Assembly: GCA_016183325.1 (NCBI GenBank)
Contig: JACPEV010000011.1
Coordinates: 1-36,781, forward strand
Origin: Candidatus Curtissbacteria bacterium
GTDB lineage: Bacteria; Patescibacteriota; Microgenomatia; Curtissbacterales; GWA2-41-24
Reading direction: 5' to 3'
DNA length: 36,781 nucleotides
This document shows, in pieces, positions 1-7,091 of this stretch. The notes under the pieces are model-generated. The model was not told the DNA's origin. It did not search any database and saw nothing but the letters and a program-made list of their open reading frames with translations. Positions within the stretch are counted from its first letter, which is position 1. Every line of letters begins with the position of its first letter. A program made the translations under genes and the position numbers.

Positions 1-173
1 GGAACTATGAGACTTGCTTTAGTGGCATCAATATCGACGCAAAAACACCAAATGACTTTTTTAACTTTAAAACTGCTTAATTTGCTTAATCTGACAAGCA
101 TTTAGACTAGTTTAGCAGATGCTGTTCTAGTCTAGAGCCTATGTAATTTTGCCCCAAATGTCAAGAAAAACAT
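1..173. other. Intergenic start of window with a nested hairpin
   Basis: No gene is visible here. An inverted repeat TAGACTAG (103-110) / CTAGTCTA (127-134) encloses a smaller AGCA/TGCT stem (114-123). It lies 40 bases past the stop of the minus-strand gene ending at 174 and has no strong T-run on either side, so it is more a palindrome or recombination-type site than a classic terminator. Confidence 0.45.
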
Positions 174-503
174 CTATAAATCAGCTCCTTCGAGCATTCC
201 TTTATAGCGCTGTTTTCGATACTTTATTTTCAAACAATTCCTACAGCCAACTAGGAGGCTGACTGGATCTCTATAAATCGTTCCGACTCTATTATTGCAA
301 ATAGGGCAGGAAAACCAATAGCGTTTTCCATTAAAGCGGGTATTTGAGGTCAATAGGTTCAATTTCAAGCCCATGACTTCGATTTGAGACTGTAATATCT
401 GGCGTTTTACTTCCTTGTTTGCACGCCGAACAATGTCGTCAATCTGTATTTTTTGACTATACTCAGCTATATTATTTTTTCCTAAATCATATGGCTCTAT
501 CAT
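174..503 (-). CDS. Small zinc-ribbon protein of a mobile-element module
   Basis: A 109-residue protein. Its second half carries a four-cysteine zinc ribbon: C66 and C69 in a CPIC knuckle, C87 and C90 in CRNC, followed by a basic tail rich in Lys, Arg and Tyr. The pattern 'YWFxCPxC...CRxC...YR' matches zinc-ribbon proteins common in phages and integrative elements, whose function is not established; nucleic-acid binding is inferred. The N-terminal 50 residues look helical. It is the last gene of a minus-strand operon and its ATG overlaps the stop of the preceding gene by 4 bases, which suggests translational coupling. Confidence 0.75.
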   Translation of the reverse strand: MIEPYDLGKNNIAEYSQKIQIDDIVRRANKEVKRQILQSQIEVMGLKLNLLTSNTRFNGKRYWFSCPICNNRVGTIYRDPVSLLVGCRNCLKIKYRKQRYKGMLEGADL

Positions 504-1117
504 TTATTATTTGACTGGACTATTTGATTTTGTCCCACAATTGCAGTTTGCGTTTTTATGTTTACCTCAAGCGCTGGTTGCTTTATCATTTTCAATGTTT
601 GTAGTGCCGTGAGATAATGGCGATTCGCTCGATCCAATTCTTTACTCAAAACCGCAAAATACTTTACTGTGTTGTCAGTTACACTTCCCAAGGCTAAAAA
701 GGCATTCATTCTATCTTGTATAATGAGCGTACGCACAAAGTTTATTGCAACCAATTCTGCGGTCGCTTTTTCGCTGGGTGTTTCACATTGGTATTCTTTT
801 TGTAGTTTTCGACTAAAATCAATGCAAAATGTCCTATATGCCTCAGGAATCGCAGTTGCCATAAGTATTCCTTTATCAAACTCAAAAATTGTAAACGCTT
901 TGTAAGAAGTAGATTCAGGGGTCATTTTTTGACTGTGGTTTTTATGACTATCAAGTTCTTCTTGAGCCTGCTTCAGAATTGAAATAGGATCATCTGCGAT
1001 TGCACACCGGTCGATAAATTCTTTTATGTCAAGCTTTTTAACTATGGATTTCGGTTTCTCTGGCGAGATATTTTTTGTTAAGGCTTTTGTATCAGTATTC
1101 ATAAGTTGCTCGCTCAT
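500..1117 (-). CDS. Hypothetical protein of the mobile-element module
   Basis: A 205-residue soluble protein with no catalytic motif I recognise. The first 60 residues are polar and probably flexible. The middle is helical, and the C-terminus ends in a Gln/Asn/Val-rich tail (QTAIVGQNQIVQ). Similar beta-like tails occur in uncharacterised proteins next to phage or transposon genes, but that link is from general memory and weak. It overlaps its neighbours by 4 bases on both sides (500-503 and 1114-1117), so it is clearly part of one transcript with the zinc-ribbon protein and the 63-residue protein. Confidence 0.7.
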   Translation of the reverse strand: MSEQLMNTDTKALTKNISPEKPKSIVKKLDIKEFIDRCAIADDPISILKQAQEELDSHKNHSQKMTPESTSYKAFTIFEFDKGILMATAIPEAYRTFCIDFSRKLQKEYQCETPSEKATAELVAINFVRTLIIQDRMNAFLALGSVTDNTVKYFAVLSKELDRANRHYLTALQTLKMIKQPALEVNIKTQTAIVGQNQIVQSNNK

Positions 1118-1305
1118 TCTTTATCTCTTTGGTTAAAAATTGCGTTAATCAAGTCTATTTGTTCATGCTCTTTTAGAAAATAAAGCATTTCGCGCTTTCT
1201 GCCTTCGGTGAGAATTGCATCAAGTTTTTGTTTCAAAACCGTAAATAAGCTAATCAGGTCGTCATTTGTGTACTTATCCAGTGGTTTGCTAAAAGCGAAG
1301 TTCAC
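1114..1305 (-). CDS. Small hypothetical helical protein
   Basis: A 63-residue, charged, mostly helical protein with no recognised domain. It is supported mainly by position: it overlaps the ATPase gene by 17 bases (1289-1305) and the following gene by 4 bases, in a run of overlapping minus-strand genes. It may be an accessory factor of the ATPase; this is inference from adjacency only. Confidence 0.6.
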   Translation of the reverse strand: MNFAFSKPLDKYTNDDLISLFTVLKQKLDAILTEGRKREMLYFLKEHEQIDLINAIFNQRDKE

Positions 1306-2848
1306 CTAATACCTCCTCTAAAGTTTTTGGTGATTCCGGTAAATTATCCTGTTCGTGTGGTATACCATCGGGAGTTTTTGTCCCCCCATAGTTGGTGGAC
1401 ATAAATTCCGCAGGGTCTAGGGTAATAAAGTCTTTAAACTCTGGAATCAGTCGATAACTTGTGGCTATTTGTCCAGTTCCCTTTATTTTTTCAACAATTC
1501 CTAAAAAGCTAAGTTCGTCTAATAGTCTTCTGGTGGTTTTCTGTGATTTATCGACTTGCTCTGATAAATACTTGGCGGTAATTTCGCCGTCTGGGGCGTC
1601 TTTCAGCGCCCTAACCGCTTGTGCACGGTCAGCTGGCATTGAAGATACAACCACTTCTTTGATAACTTCCATTGCCTCTATACCCACCTCTAGCTTGTTG
1701 GATACTAGGGTTAGGTAGGTTGAGAGAGTTAAGAGCTGTTGGACTGCCCGCCAAGGCTGCTCAATCTGGATGTCTAAGGGCTCGTAGTAGGTGATGTTGT
1801 CGCCATCTTCATTCTTAAAGGAACTTGCTTGAATTATGACAATTCCTCTTGCTTTTGCCGTAAAACGTGAGGCTAATGTCAAATACTCTCGTACTTCATC
1901 ACTAACTGGTTTTATCTCTGATATGTCCTTTTCGTTTAGCTGGTCAAGATATGCTGAGACAATACTACGAACTTCTTTTTCAAGAGTTTGCCTGTCCGTA
2001 TTGCCAAAAATGGCCTTGAAACTCGCCTCCTCGTCATCTTTGCTTAAAGACGGAATTGTGTAGTGCAAAAATCTCGGGCCAATCATATTAAGATAAGTCT
2101 GGTGTTTATTGAGTGTTGCGGGAGTAATACAGCCAAGGTGTGAAAATTCCGCATCGTAAGTAATTTGCCCACGCCTTGAGGAAAATTTAGACAATGATTT
2201 GTCATAAATCCCTACCATATCCCCAACTATTTTTTTGGACATTTTTTCGTCTAAACTAAAAATAACTGTCCAGTCTTTTATTACAAGGCATTTATTGGCA
2301 AGTTGCGGCAAGAGATCATAAACCTTCTGTTTTTCAGTCTGCCTCTCGCCGGAAATAAAAGCGTTTAATGTGAGATTGTCTAGGCTGTAAACAGACTTTG
2401 AATTTTTAAATAGTTTAACCAAATCTGTTTTCCCGCTGGATGGAGAACCTACCAAAAGCATCCAAAGCATAACCCTGTTAATACGTGTTCCGGATGTTGC
2501 AACTGCTAATGCAAGTTTTAGAGCTGTGCCTGTGTTTGGTAAATAACTTTCAACGGCAGCAACAACATCGTCTATTTTATAGAAACTTGTGGGGGTTTCT
2601 GGCCTTCTCATTCGCTTAATCTTTTCTCCGATCAGAATTTCTTGGATGTTTTTTAATGTCTTTGAACGGGGTTTATCTTTTACAGTATCTTGATAGCCTA
2701 AAGTTAAAAATGTTAGCTTTTCGTCATCAAGTGTTGATACGAACTCCCTAAAATCACCACTTTTATACTTTGATGTGAAGTGATTTAACTGTGCACTCGA
2801 TAATTTAACTTCTGATTTTTTTTGTTTTTCCATTATCACTTCCCTCAT
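1289..2848 (-). CDS. P-loop ATPase with C-terminal winged helix, likely replication or maintenance ATPase of a mobile element
   Basis: A 519-residue protein. A Walker A motif GSPSSGKT lies at residues 134-141. A hydrophobic strand ending in KD (CLVIKDW, about 187-193) fits a Walker B position. A later GPRF motif could supply an arginine finger. After about residue 390 the chain looks like a winged helix (ITAKYLSEQVDKSQKTTRRL), typical of DNA-binding tails on element helicases. Family knowledge suggests a AAA+-type replication or primase-associated ATPase; I cannot assign an exact family. The start shown is the longest; an ATG five codons later (2833) is equally possible. It is 18 bases downstream of the small protein ending at 2867. 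Confidence 0.75.
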   Translation of the reverse strand: MREVIMEKQKKSEVKLSSAQLNHFTSKYKSGDFREFVSTLDDEKLTFLTLGYQDTVKDKPRSKTLKNIQEILIGEKIKRMRRPETPTSFYKIDDVVAAVESYLPNTGTALKLALAVATSGTRINRVMLWMLLVGSPSSGKTDLVKLFKNSKSVYSLDNLTLNAFISGERQTEKQKVYDLLPQLANKCLVIKDWTVIFSLDEKMSKKIVGDMVGIYDKSLSKFSSRRGQITYDAEFSHLGCITPATLNKHQTYLNMIGPRFLHYTIPSLSKDDEEASFKAIFGNTDRQTLEKEVRSIVSAYLDQLNEKDISEIKPVSDEVREYLTLASRFTAKARGIVIIQASSFKNEDGDNITYYEPLDIQIEQPWRAVQQLLTLSTYLTLVSNKLEVGIEAMEVIKEVVVSSMPADRAQAVRALKDAPDGEITAKYLSEQVDKSQKTTRRLLDELSFLGIVEKIKGTGQIATSYRLIPEFKDFITLDPAEFMSTNYGGTKTPDGIPHEQDNLPESPKTLEEVLGELRF

Positions 2849-2866
2849 AAAACTTCTGTATTTGTT

Positions 2867-3058
2867 TTATAAATCCTTAGTTTCTCGGCGGCGTTCCTGT
2901 AACTGTTGGTGTTCAGCTTCACTCATCGGTTTGTAAATCAATTCAACAAGCCGAATGAGTTTTACGCCCTTCTCATACGCTTCCTCTCGGCTGATTTTTT
3001 TACCAAAGTGGTATTTGTAAAGTTTCTGAAATTTTGTAATCTGTTCATCTGTTAACAT
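2867..3058 (-). CDS. Small helical protein of a type recurrent in CPR accessory loci
   Basis: A 63-residue protein starting MLTDEQITKFQ. A longer reading to 3112 runs into the inverted-repeat region, so I chose the internal ATG at 3058. The motif FQKLYKYHFGK followed by SREEAYEKG and LIRLVELIYKPM is familiar as a small conserved protein of unknown function in CPR genomes (recognition from memory, not a search). Two amphipathic helices are evident. It is the first gene after the interleaved inverted repeats and would be directly affected if they control transcription. Confidence 0.65.
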   Translation of the reverse strand: MLTDEQITKFQKLYKYHFGKKISREEAYEKGVKLIRLVELIYKPMSEAEHQQLQERRRETKDL

Positions 3059-3099
3059 GGTTCTACTTTTTTTGAATAAAAATGGTCGATCAAAATAAA

Positions 3100-3147
3100 A
3101 ATCAGCCCCCAATCGGAAGATAAAGGGCTGATTATTCCTTCCGATTG
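3100..3147 (-). promoter_or_regulatory. Two interleaved inverted repeats (attenuator, pseudoknot or operator region)
   Basis: Two perfect inverted repeats interlock. Repeat 1 is AATCAGCCC (3100-3108) / GGGCTGATT (3125-3133). Repeat 2 is CAATCGGAAG (3110-3119) / CTTCCGATTG (3138-3147). On the minus strand, repeat 1 is followed by a T-rich stretch (3090-3099), giving a terminator-like hairpin just upstream of the gene starting at 3058; repeat 2 would compete with it. A third, near-identical copy of the arm lies at 3219-3230. Antiterminator/terminator switching, an RNA pseudoknot, or paired protein-binding sites are all possible. Confidence 0.5.
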
Positions 3148-3159
3148 TTTTTTGCCATT

Positions 3160-3218
3160 AAAAAAACGGCAATGTCTAGAAAGAGTTCAAAATCTCTTAT
3201 GCTAGATCACTTGCCGTT
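3160..3218 (-). terminator. Large hairpin with T-tract downstream of the XRE gene
   Basis: On the minus strand a three-part stem forms: AACGGCAA/TTGCCGTT (3165-3172 with 3211-3218), TCTAG/CTAGA (3175-3179 with 3202-3206) and AAGAG/CTCTT (3181-3185 with 3194-3198). It is followed by a T-run (complement of 3160-3166). This is a plausible intrinsic terminator for the XRE gene ending at 3296, though the long irregular stem would also suit a structured regulatory RNA. Confidence 0.55.
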
Positions 3219-3295
3219 CCCAATCGGGAGTTTGGACGATCTATATATTAAGTTTAGATAAGAATTTTAGTTTAAGGGAAGTCCCCAAAATGCGC

Positions 3296-3526
3296 CTACA
3301 GCAACTCTTTAGGAGAAACTTTCAGGGCTTTTGCTATTTTTACTAACGTGTCAGTCGATGGGTTGCGTTCACCCCTTTCAATATAGCCAATGTAAGCTCT
3401 ATTAAGTCCCGCGTCACCGGCAAGATCTTCCTGCGTTATATTTTTCTCCAGCCTAACCCGCCTGATTCTTCTGCCGATTCTTTTTGAAACCGCAGTCACA
3501 TGAACCATGCCTACAGTTTCAATCAA
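3296..3526 (-). CDS. XRE-family helix-turn-helix regulator
   Basis: A 76-residue protein that is nearly all one HTH_3 (Cro/C1) domain. The pattern RIGRRIRRVRLEKNITQEDLA, then GLNRAYIGYIERGERNPSTDTL and ALKVSPKELL shows the canonical five-helix fold, with the recognition helix around residues 45-58. It is 56 bases from the divergent gene at 3583, so it may regulate both that gene and the minus-strand module. Proteins of this size usually act as dimeric repressors of mobile elements or restriction systems. Starts at M1 or M7 are both possible. Confidence 0.9.
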   Translation of the reverse strand: MIETVGMVHVTAVSKRIGRRIRRVRLEKNITQEDLAGDAGLNRAYIGYIERGERNPSTDTLVKIAKALKVSPKELL

Positions 3527-3532
3527 TCTTTA

Positions 3533-3562
3533 CTGACAGTCGACTTACTGGTAGTATATATT
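3533..3562 (+). promoter_or_regulatory. Probable sigma-70 promoter for the gene at 3583
   Basis: CTGACA (3533-3538), an 18-base spacer and TATATT (3557-3562). It lies in the 56-base divergent gap with the XRE gene, whose product could bind here. Confidence 0.45.
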
Positions 3563-3582
3563 CGAGTTAAAAACAGATTTAT

Positions 3583-4071
3583 ATGGAACAAGGGCAAGCT
3601 TTTAGGGCAGGCGAATTTTTAGGTTCAGTAATTGTATATATATTCTTGGGTCTAATAATCTTTTCTGTAATTAAGATCATTTTTAACAAAATAAGAAAGA
3701 AAGATGCCTCCGATAATCTTGAAGATATTAAACATCAGAAACCCTCAAAGCGAAGTAGAATATTAAAAGTTCTAATTATTGCAGTAATTATTGGATTTAT
3801 TGCAATTCTTTTTATTTCCATCGCATTTTATTTAACAAGCGATGAAACCGATTCTAAAGGTTGGACGTACAGTACTAAGTCAAGTTTTAAAGAAGGTATA
3901 TTAAGCACTTGTGGGACTAAGGCTACCGAACTATGTTCATGTACAGCTGATTACTTGATTGAGAGATATTCACTAGAAGAACTTTCAAAATTACAGAACC
4001 TGACACTTGAATCAGATAAGCCTCCACAGGAATTTCTTGATGCAGCCCATGCTTGTCTTTCAGACTCTTAG
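3583..4071 (+). CDS. Membrane protein with a cysteine-rich extracytoplasmic tail
   Basis: A 162-residue protein with two predicted membrane segments (about residues 12-34 and 60-84), separated by a basic loop. An outside domain of about 75 residues contains five cysteines after the second segment, including a C..C.C pattern (STCGTKATELCSCTADYL). A similar Cys arrangement is seen in small uncharacterised secreted or lipoprotein domains of other bacteria. The function is unknown. There is no clear Shine-Dalgarno sequence. Confidence 0.7.
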   Translation: MEQGQAFRAGEFLGSVIVYIFLGLIIFSVIKIIFNKIRKKDASDNLEDIKHQKPSKRSRILKVLIIAVIIGFIAILFISIAFYLTSDETDSKGWTYSTKSSFKEGILSTCGTKATELCSCTADYLIERYSLEELSKLQNLTLESDKPPQEFLDAAHACLSDS

Positions 4072-4119
4072 TGACATCGAAATTAATAATTTGTTGTAAA
4101 AGAGTAGTATTACTTATTA

Positions 4120-4148
4120 TTGAAATAAACTTGTTTAAGAATTATTAT
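4120..4148 (+). promoter_or_regulatory. Sigma-70-like promoter for the beta-helix gene
   Basis: TTGAAA (4120-4125), a 17-base spacer and TATTAT (4143-4148). The predicted start of transcription is a few bases before the ATG at 4162. Confidence 0.5.
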
Positions 4149-4161
4149 TGACGCAGAAAAT

Positions 4162-5124
4162 ATGAATATGAAGTTGAATATGAAAATGAGTCGGTTTTTA
4201 GGTGTATTTTTTCTGCTTTTTATTTTCCTCTCCCTTTCATTAGCGCCTGTATTTGCTATTAAACCTTTGCCACAAATTGTAGTTGGTGCAAAACTGAAAG
4301 AATATAAACCACCAACAAGACCTAATTGCGATATTAATGTCCCCAAGCAATACGCCACCATTCAGGCTGCTATAGATTCCGCAAGTAATGGGGATACAAT
4401 TTGTGTCGGTAAAGGAACTTACAACGAAGATGTGTCTATTAATAAATCCGTCCAGCTCTCAGGACGTGGTGCTCGTAAAACCATTATAAATGGTCAAGAT
4501 CCGAATGCGCAGGGTACGGTAAGTATTTTGGTTGACAACGTCACGCTTGAAGGATTTCTTATTAACGGTGTTAGTACAAACCTTACTCAGGTTGCAGTTG
4601 CTATCAATGGAAGTGATAGTGGCTCCGTTTCTGAGGCAAACATTCGATACAATCAGGTTGTTGCAGGGAATGGAGGAATTGCATTACGAACAGTCCGGGT
4701 GCAAAATAGCATAATACAGAATAACATCTTAGAAGGCAATAACTCTCCTTATGTTGCCGCAGAAGGAGGGTTAGATGGTGTCGGCTCTACTGACAACAGT
4801 TTCATAAGCAACACTTTCATAGGAACAGTCAGTCCAAACGACCGTCAAGATACTGGAATAACCCTTGACGCAGCAACTCCTTATAGCCTCGTTAAACAAA
4901 ATTTATTTAATACAATCGGTGGTTTAATTCTGGTTGCATCTAATAGTACTAGTACAGTTAATGCGAATAATTTCAATAGCAGTATTCTCATAAAAGTCGC
5001 CACGACTTGGGGAGCTTCTCTTAATGCTGAGAATAACTGGTGGGGAGATTTAGATCCATCAGATAATGTTCAGGGAGATGTTGACTATACTCCATTTGCA
5101 ACAAGTCCATTTGCGGAGAATTAA
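4162..5124 (+). CDS. Secreted parallel beta-helix protein (pectin-lyase fold, NosD-like)
   Basis: A 320-residue protein with an N-terminal signal peptide: a basic start, hydrophobic core at about residues 12-30, and cleavage probably after PVFA. The mature part opens with the motif 'YATIQAAIDSASNGDTICVGKGTYNEDVSI' style (residues about 64-95), the hallmark of right-handed beta-helix domains. Repeated short N-rich strands follow (SIIQNNILEGNNS, NSFISNTFIG). It ends with an NNWWG segment typical of this group. Such domains bind or cleave polysaccharides, but no catalytic residues can be assigned. It is probably a surface or extracellular carbohydrate-interacting protein. It stands alone, with its own promoter. 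Confidence 0.85.
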   Translation: MNMKLNMKMSRFLGVFFLLFIFLSLSLAPVFAIKPLPQIVVGAKLKEYKPPTRPNCDINVPKQYATIQAAIDSASNGDTICVGKGTYNEDVSINKSVQLSGRGARKTIINGQDPNAQGTVSILVDNVTLEGFLINGVSTNLTQVAVAINGSDSGSVSEANIRYNQVVAGNGGIALRTVRVQNSIIQNNILEGNNSPYVAAEGGLDGVGSTDNSFISNTFIGTVSPNDRQDTGITLDAATPYSLVKQNLFNTIGGLILVASNSTSTVNANNFNSSILIKVATTWGASLNAENNWWGDLDPSDNVQGDVDYTPFATSPFAEN

Positions 5125-5160
5125 TTTATTCTTTGTCGTCCTTGTTAGTCTAAAATCTCA

Positions 5161-5269
5161 TTGTCCAACATAAGTTATGAACCTTAGCTTTTACAGCTTC
5201 AGGGTCACTTACCACCTTTTGTTTTTGCAATACGAAACATCATATTCTGATAAAATGTCGATGTTAGAG
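5161..5269 (+). repeat. attC-like site, copy 1 (downstream of the beta-helix gene)
   Basis: The left motif GTCCAACAT (5163-5171) and the right motif ATGTTAGAG (5261-5269) form an imperfect inverted pair that fits the integron boxes RYYYAAC and (except the last base) GTTRRRY. Inner pairing is also present: TAAGT..GA.CC against GGTCACTTA (5212-5220), enclosing AGCT/AGCT. The right box ends two bases before the ATG of the next gene, as in integron cassettes. A recognisable AGCTTTT follows the left arm, as in later copies. Confidence 0.4.
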
Positions 5270-5271
5270 TC

Positions 5272-6015
5272 ATGATTAAATCTGGTAAAGGATCGAGCTA
5301 CTTTTTTGTTGGGAAACTCTCTGATAATTCCGTAAATTATCAGGTTCAAGAAGCAAAACTTACTAACAATTTTACTTTAGAAGTTTTTTTAGACGGAATT
5401 GCTGTTTGGGGTTATACAAAAAAAGGCTTTGACGACTTGAAGGACGAAATTAAGGAAATACTGAACCTCTTGATTGCCGCAGTGTCTTTTCAAACAAAAA
5501 AGCCATTGTCTTACTTTCTTAATAACTGGGTAGAAGCAAAAGAGGTTAAAGCAACAAAAAATATAATTGGGTGGATGATGCCACTATTCAAGCAAATTAA
5601 TCCTAAAACAAGGAAAAGTCCAATTAATACTCCTTGGAAAAAAGCAGTTTGGTTTTATAATAATCTTTCCAAGGGTAACAATAATCATTCACTTGCACTT
5701 AAAGATTTCCATTCTGCGATTTCAGACGCAAGCGATGATGCTTTTTTATTCGCTTATCGAGCAGTAGAGGATATTTGTAGAGCAATTAATGGATGTGACG
5801 AAATTGAAGATAAACATTGGCAAAAAATGCATCACGATTTAGGTACGACAAAGAAAATGCTCGACCCTTTAACTAGAGTGGCAACTAAAGTAAGGCACGG
5901 GAATAAAAATCACAAATCGGTTATTCAGGCAAGGAGTAATCGTTATAATTTACTTCAAATATCCCACAATGTTATAACACAAGAATTAAAGAGAACTTTT
6001 AAGAAATTTCCATAA
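5272..6015 (+). CDS. HEPN-like protein, candidate RNase effector
   Basis: A 247-residue soluble protein. The N-terminal 75 residues look like an alpha/beta sensor or binding domain. The C-terminal half is helical and contains FLFAYRAVEDICRAI (about 158-172), then VRHGNKNH with R208 and H214. That R-X5-H spacing fits the R-X4-6-H motif of HEPN ribonucleases, and the upstream 'A.R.VE' helix fits the first conserved HEPN helix (Apea-like group). HEPN proteins commonly act as RNases in toxin-antitoxin and abortive-infection systems; the assignment here rests on the motif only. It is followed 3 bases later by a membrane protein, so the two form one operon and may form one system. Confidence 0.55.
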   Translation: MIKSGKGSSYFFVGKLSDNSVNYQVQEAKLTNNFTLEVFLDGIAVWGYTKKGFDDLKDEIKEILNLLIAAVSFQTKKPLSYFLNNWVEAKEVKATKNIIGWMMPLFKQINPKTRKSPINTPWKKAVWFYNNLSKGNNNHSLALKDFHSAISDASDDAFLFAYRAVEDICRAINGCDEIEDKHWQKMHHDLGTTKKMLDPLTRVATKVRHGNKNHKSVIQARSNRYNLLQISHNVITQELKRTFKKFP

Positions 6016-6018
6016 AGT

Positions 6019-6588
6019 ATGAATTTAGATAACCCACTTCAAGCAACGCAAAGTAGTTTGAATTCAGATGAGGTAAGAATACTTTTTGATCTGTCGAAAT
6101 CTAATCTGGATAGAGTTAATGTTTGGTTCACTTGGATGCTTGGAATATCAGCGTTAGTAATGACGGTTATTGCGATTCTACTTGCACTAATAGCTGTTCT
6201 AACATGGAGACACGTCAAACAAGCTCAAGAAGCATCAAAGATGCTAGATGAAGCCAATAAAAGAAGGAAATTATTTGACGAAGCTGGTAACTTTCTTGCT
6301 CAGTCAGCAACTAAAAAAAAGTCAAAACTACAAAAGGAATTTAGAGGATTATCAGCTGATGAAGTTAGAAAAAGAGCTATAAGTCATAGAGGATTTGGTC
6401 CTATCTTATTTCAAACCGAAGGCGCAGACGCAGTATATGCGGTCGATGATTATGGATTTTTGCATTGGATTCCAAACCCTCCAACTTTGATGAGAATGGG
6501 TTACTCATGGGCAGACGTTAAACAGTTGCCTAAAGCAGAAATAGATCAGATGAAACGTGGGGAGAATGTGCCAGTTTTATCAGAATAG
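6019..6588 (+). CDS. Single-pass membrane protein, partner of the HEPN-like gene
   Basis: A 189-residue protein. It has one strong membrane segment (about residues 36-63), then a charged helical or coiled-coil stretch (about 66-110), then a small domain near the C-terminus (AVDDYGFLHWIPNPPTLMRM, then GYSWADVKQLPKAEID). That domain resembles short 'IPNPxT...GYxWxDV' repeats found on surface or membrane proteins of CPR and other bacteria; their ligand is unknown. It starts 3 bases after the HEPN-like gene stops, with no cassette-type repeat between, so the two likely move and act together. Confidence 0.7.
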   Translation: MNLDNPLQATQSSLNSDEVRILFDLSKSNLDRVNVWFTWMLGISALVMTVIAILLALIAVLTWRHVKQAQEASKMLDEANKRRKLFDEAGNFLAQSATKKKSKLQKEFRGLSADEVRKRAISHRGFGPILFQTEGADAVYAVDDYGFLHWIPNPPTLMRMGYSWADVKQLPKAEIDQMKRGENVPVLSE

Positions 6589-6593
6589 TTTTG

Positions 6594-6641
6594 GATTTTG
6601 AACCCAAAAACTTCTAAATTATAGGTGTTTTAGACACCAGG
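6594..6641 (+). repeat. 24-base direct repeat (left copy) and hairpin
   Basis: GATTTTGAACCCAAAAA followed by CTTCTAA (6594-6617) recurs at 7049-7072 with a single mismatch, so the two copies bracket the 131-residue gene. After it lies a small hairpin GGTGT/ACACC (6624-6638) and a good Shine-Dalgarno (AGGAAGG) for the gene at 6655. The end ACACCAG loosely resembles the GTGCCAG end of the array motif. Confidence 0.6.
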
Positions 6642-6654
6642 AAGGATTGCATTT

Positions 6655-7050
6655 ATGCGATTTCGAAGATATACACATAGAAAATTAGCAAAAGCCTTGA
6701 TGCGTAGAAAACTTGGAAGTCAGATAAGTGCGAGGAATAGAAGCAAAAGAGCTAAACAAAAAACTGTTCAGAGGGAGCTGCAAAATGAAGGTATTTTATT
6801 ATCCAACGTGGTTAGAGAAACCGCTCCGGTTGACCAATATGCATCTCAAAGAAAGGCTTTGCACGGTAAAGCGGGTACGGCTTTAACAAAAGATGGTTCA
6901 GTTGATTGTCCTGCTTGTGGCGTCAGTATGGGGAAACCCCAAAAAAGGGGTTTATTTCACAAACGTTTTGAATATCAATGTCCGAACTGTCATTTAGTTG
7001 CTGAAGTAAAAAGTGTTTCAGATGAAGAGGGCTTTGCTAAACTTATCTGA
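6655..7050 (+). CDS. Basic zinc-ribbon protein
   Basis: A 131-residue protein. The N-terminal 45 residues are strongly basic (many Arg and Lys). The C-terminal part has a zinc ribbon with C85/C88 (CPAC) and C109/C112 (CPNC). Nucleic-acid or ribosome binding is a reasonable inference; no named family is recognised. It has a clear Shine-Dalgarno sequence and is bracketed by a 24-base direct repeat, the second copy of which begins inside its stop codon, as if the gene were one transferable unit. Confidence 0.7.
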   Translation: MRFRRYTHRKLAKALMRRKLGSQISARNRSKRAKQKTVQRELQNEGILLSNVVRETAPVDQYASQRKALHGKAGTALTKDGSVDCPACGVSMGKPQKRGLFHKRFEYQCPNCHLVAEVKSVSDEEGFAKLI

Positions 7051-7091
7051 TTTTGAACCCAAAAAGTTCTAATACAGTCAACCGGTGCCAG
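7049..7091 (+). repeat. Direct repeat (right copy) fused to array motif, copy 2
   Basis: The right copy of the 24-base repeat (7049-7072) runs directly into the array motif: GTTCTAATACAGTCAACC, then GGTGCCAG (7066-7091). A further forward relative, GTTCTAAC...GATGCCCAG, lies at 7182-7207. I do not find a convincing inverted partner for either, so the attC-like reading is weaker here. Confidence 0.45.

Noticed and set aside
3160-3230. Integron attC site in the left module
   Set aside because: The hairpin has no GTTRRRY / RYYYAAC outer boxes and fits a terminator or structured leader better.
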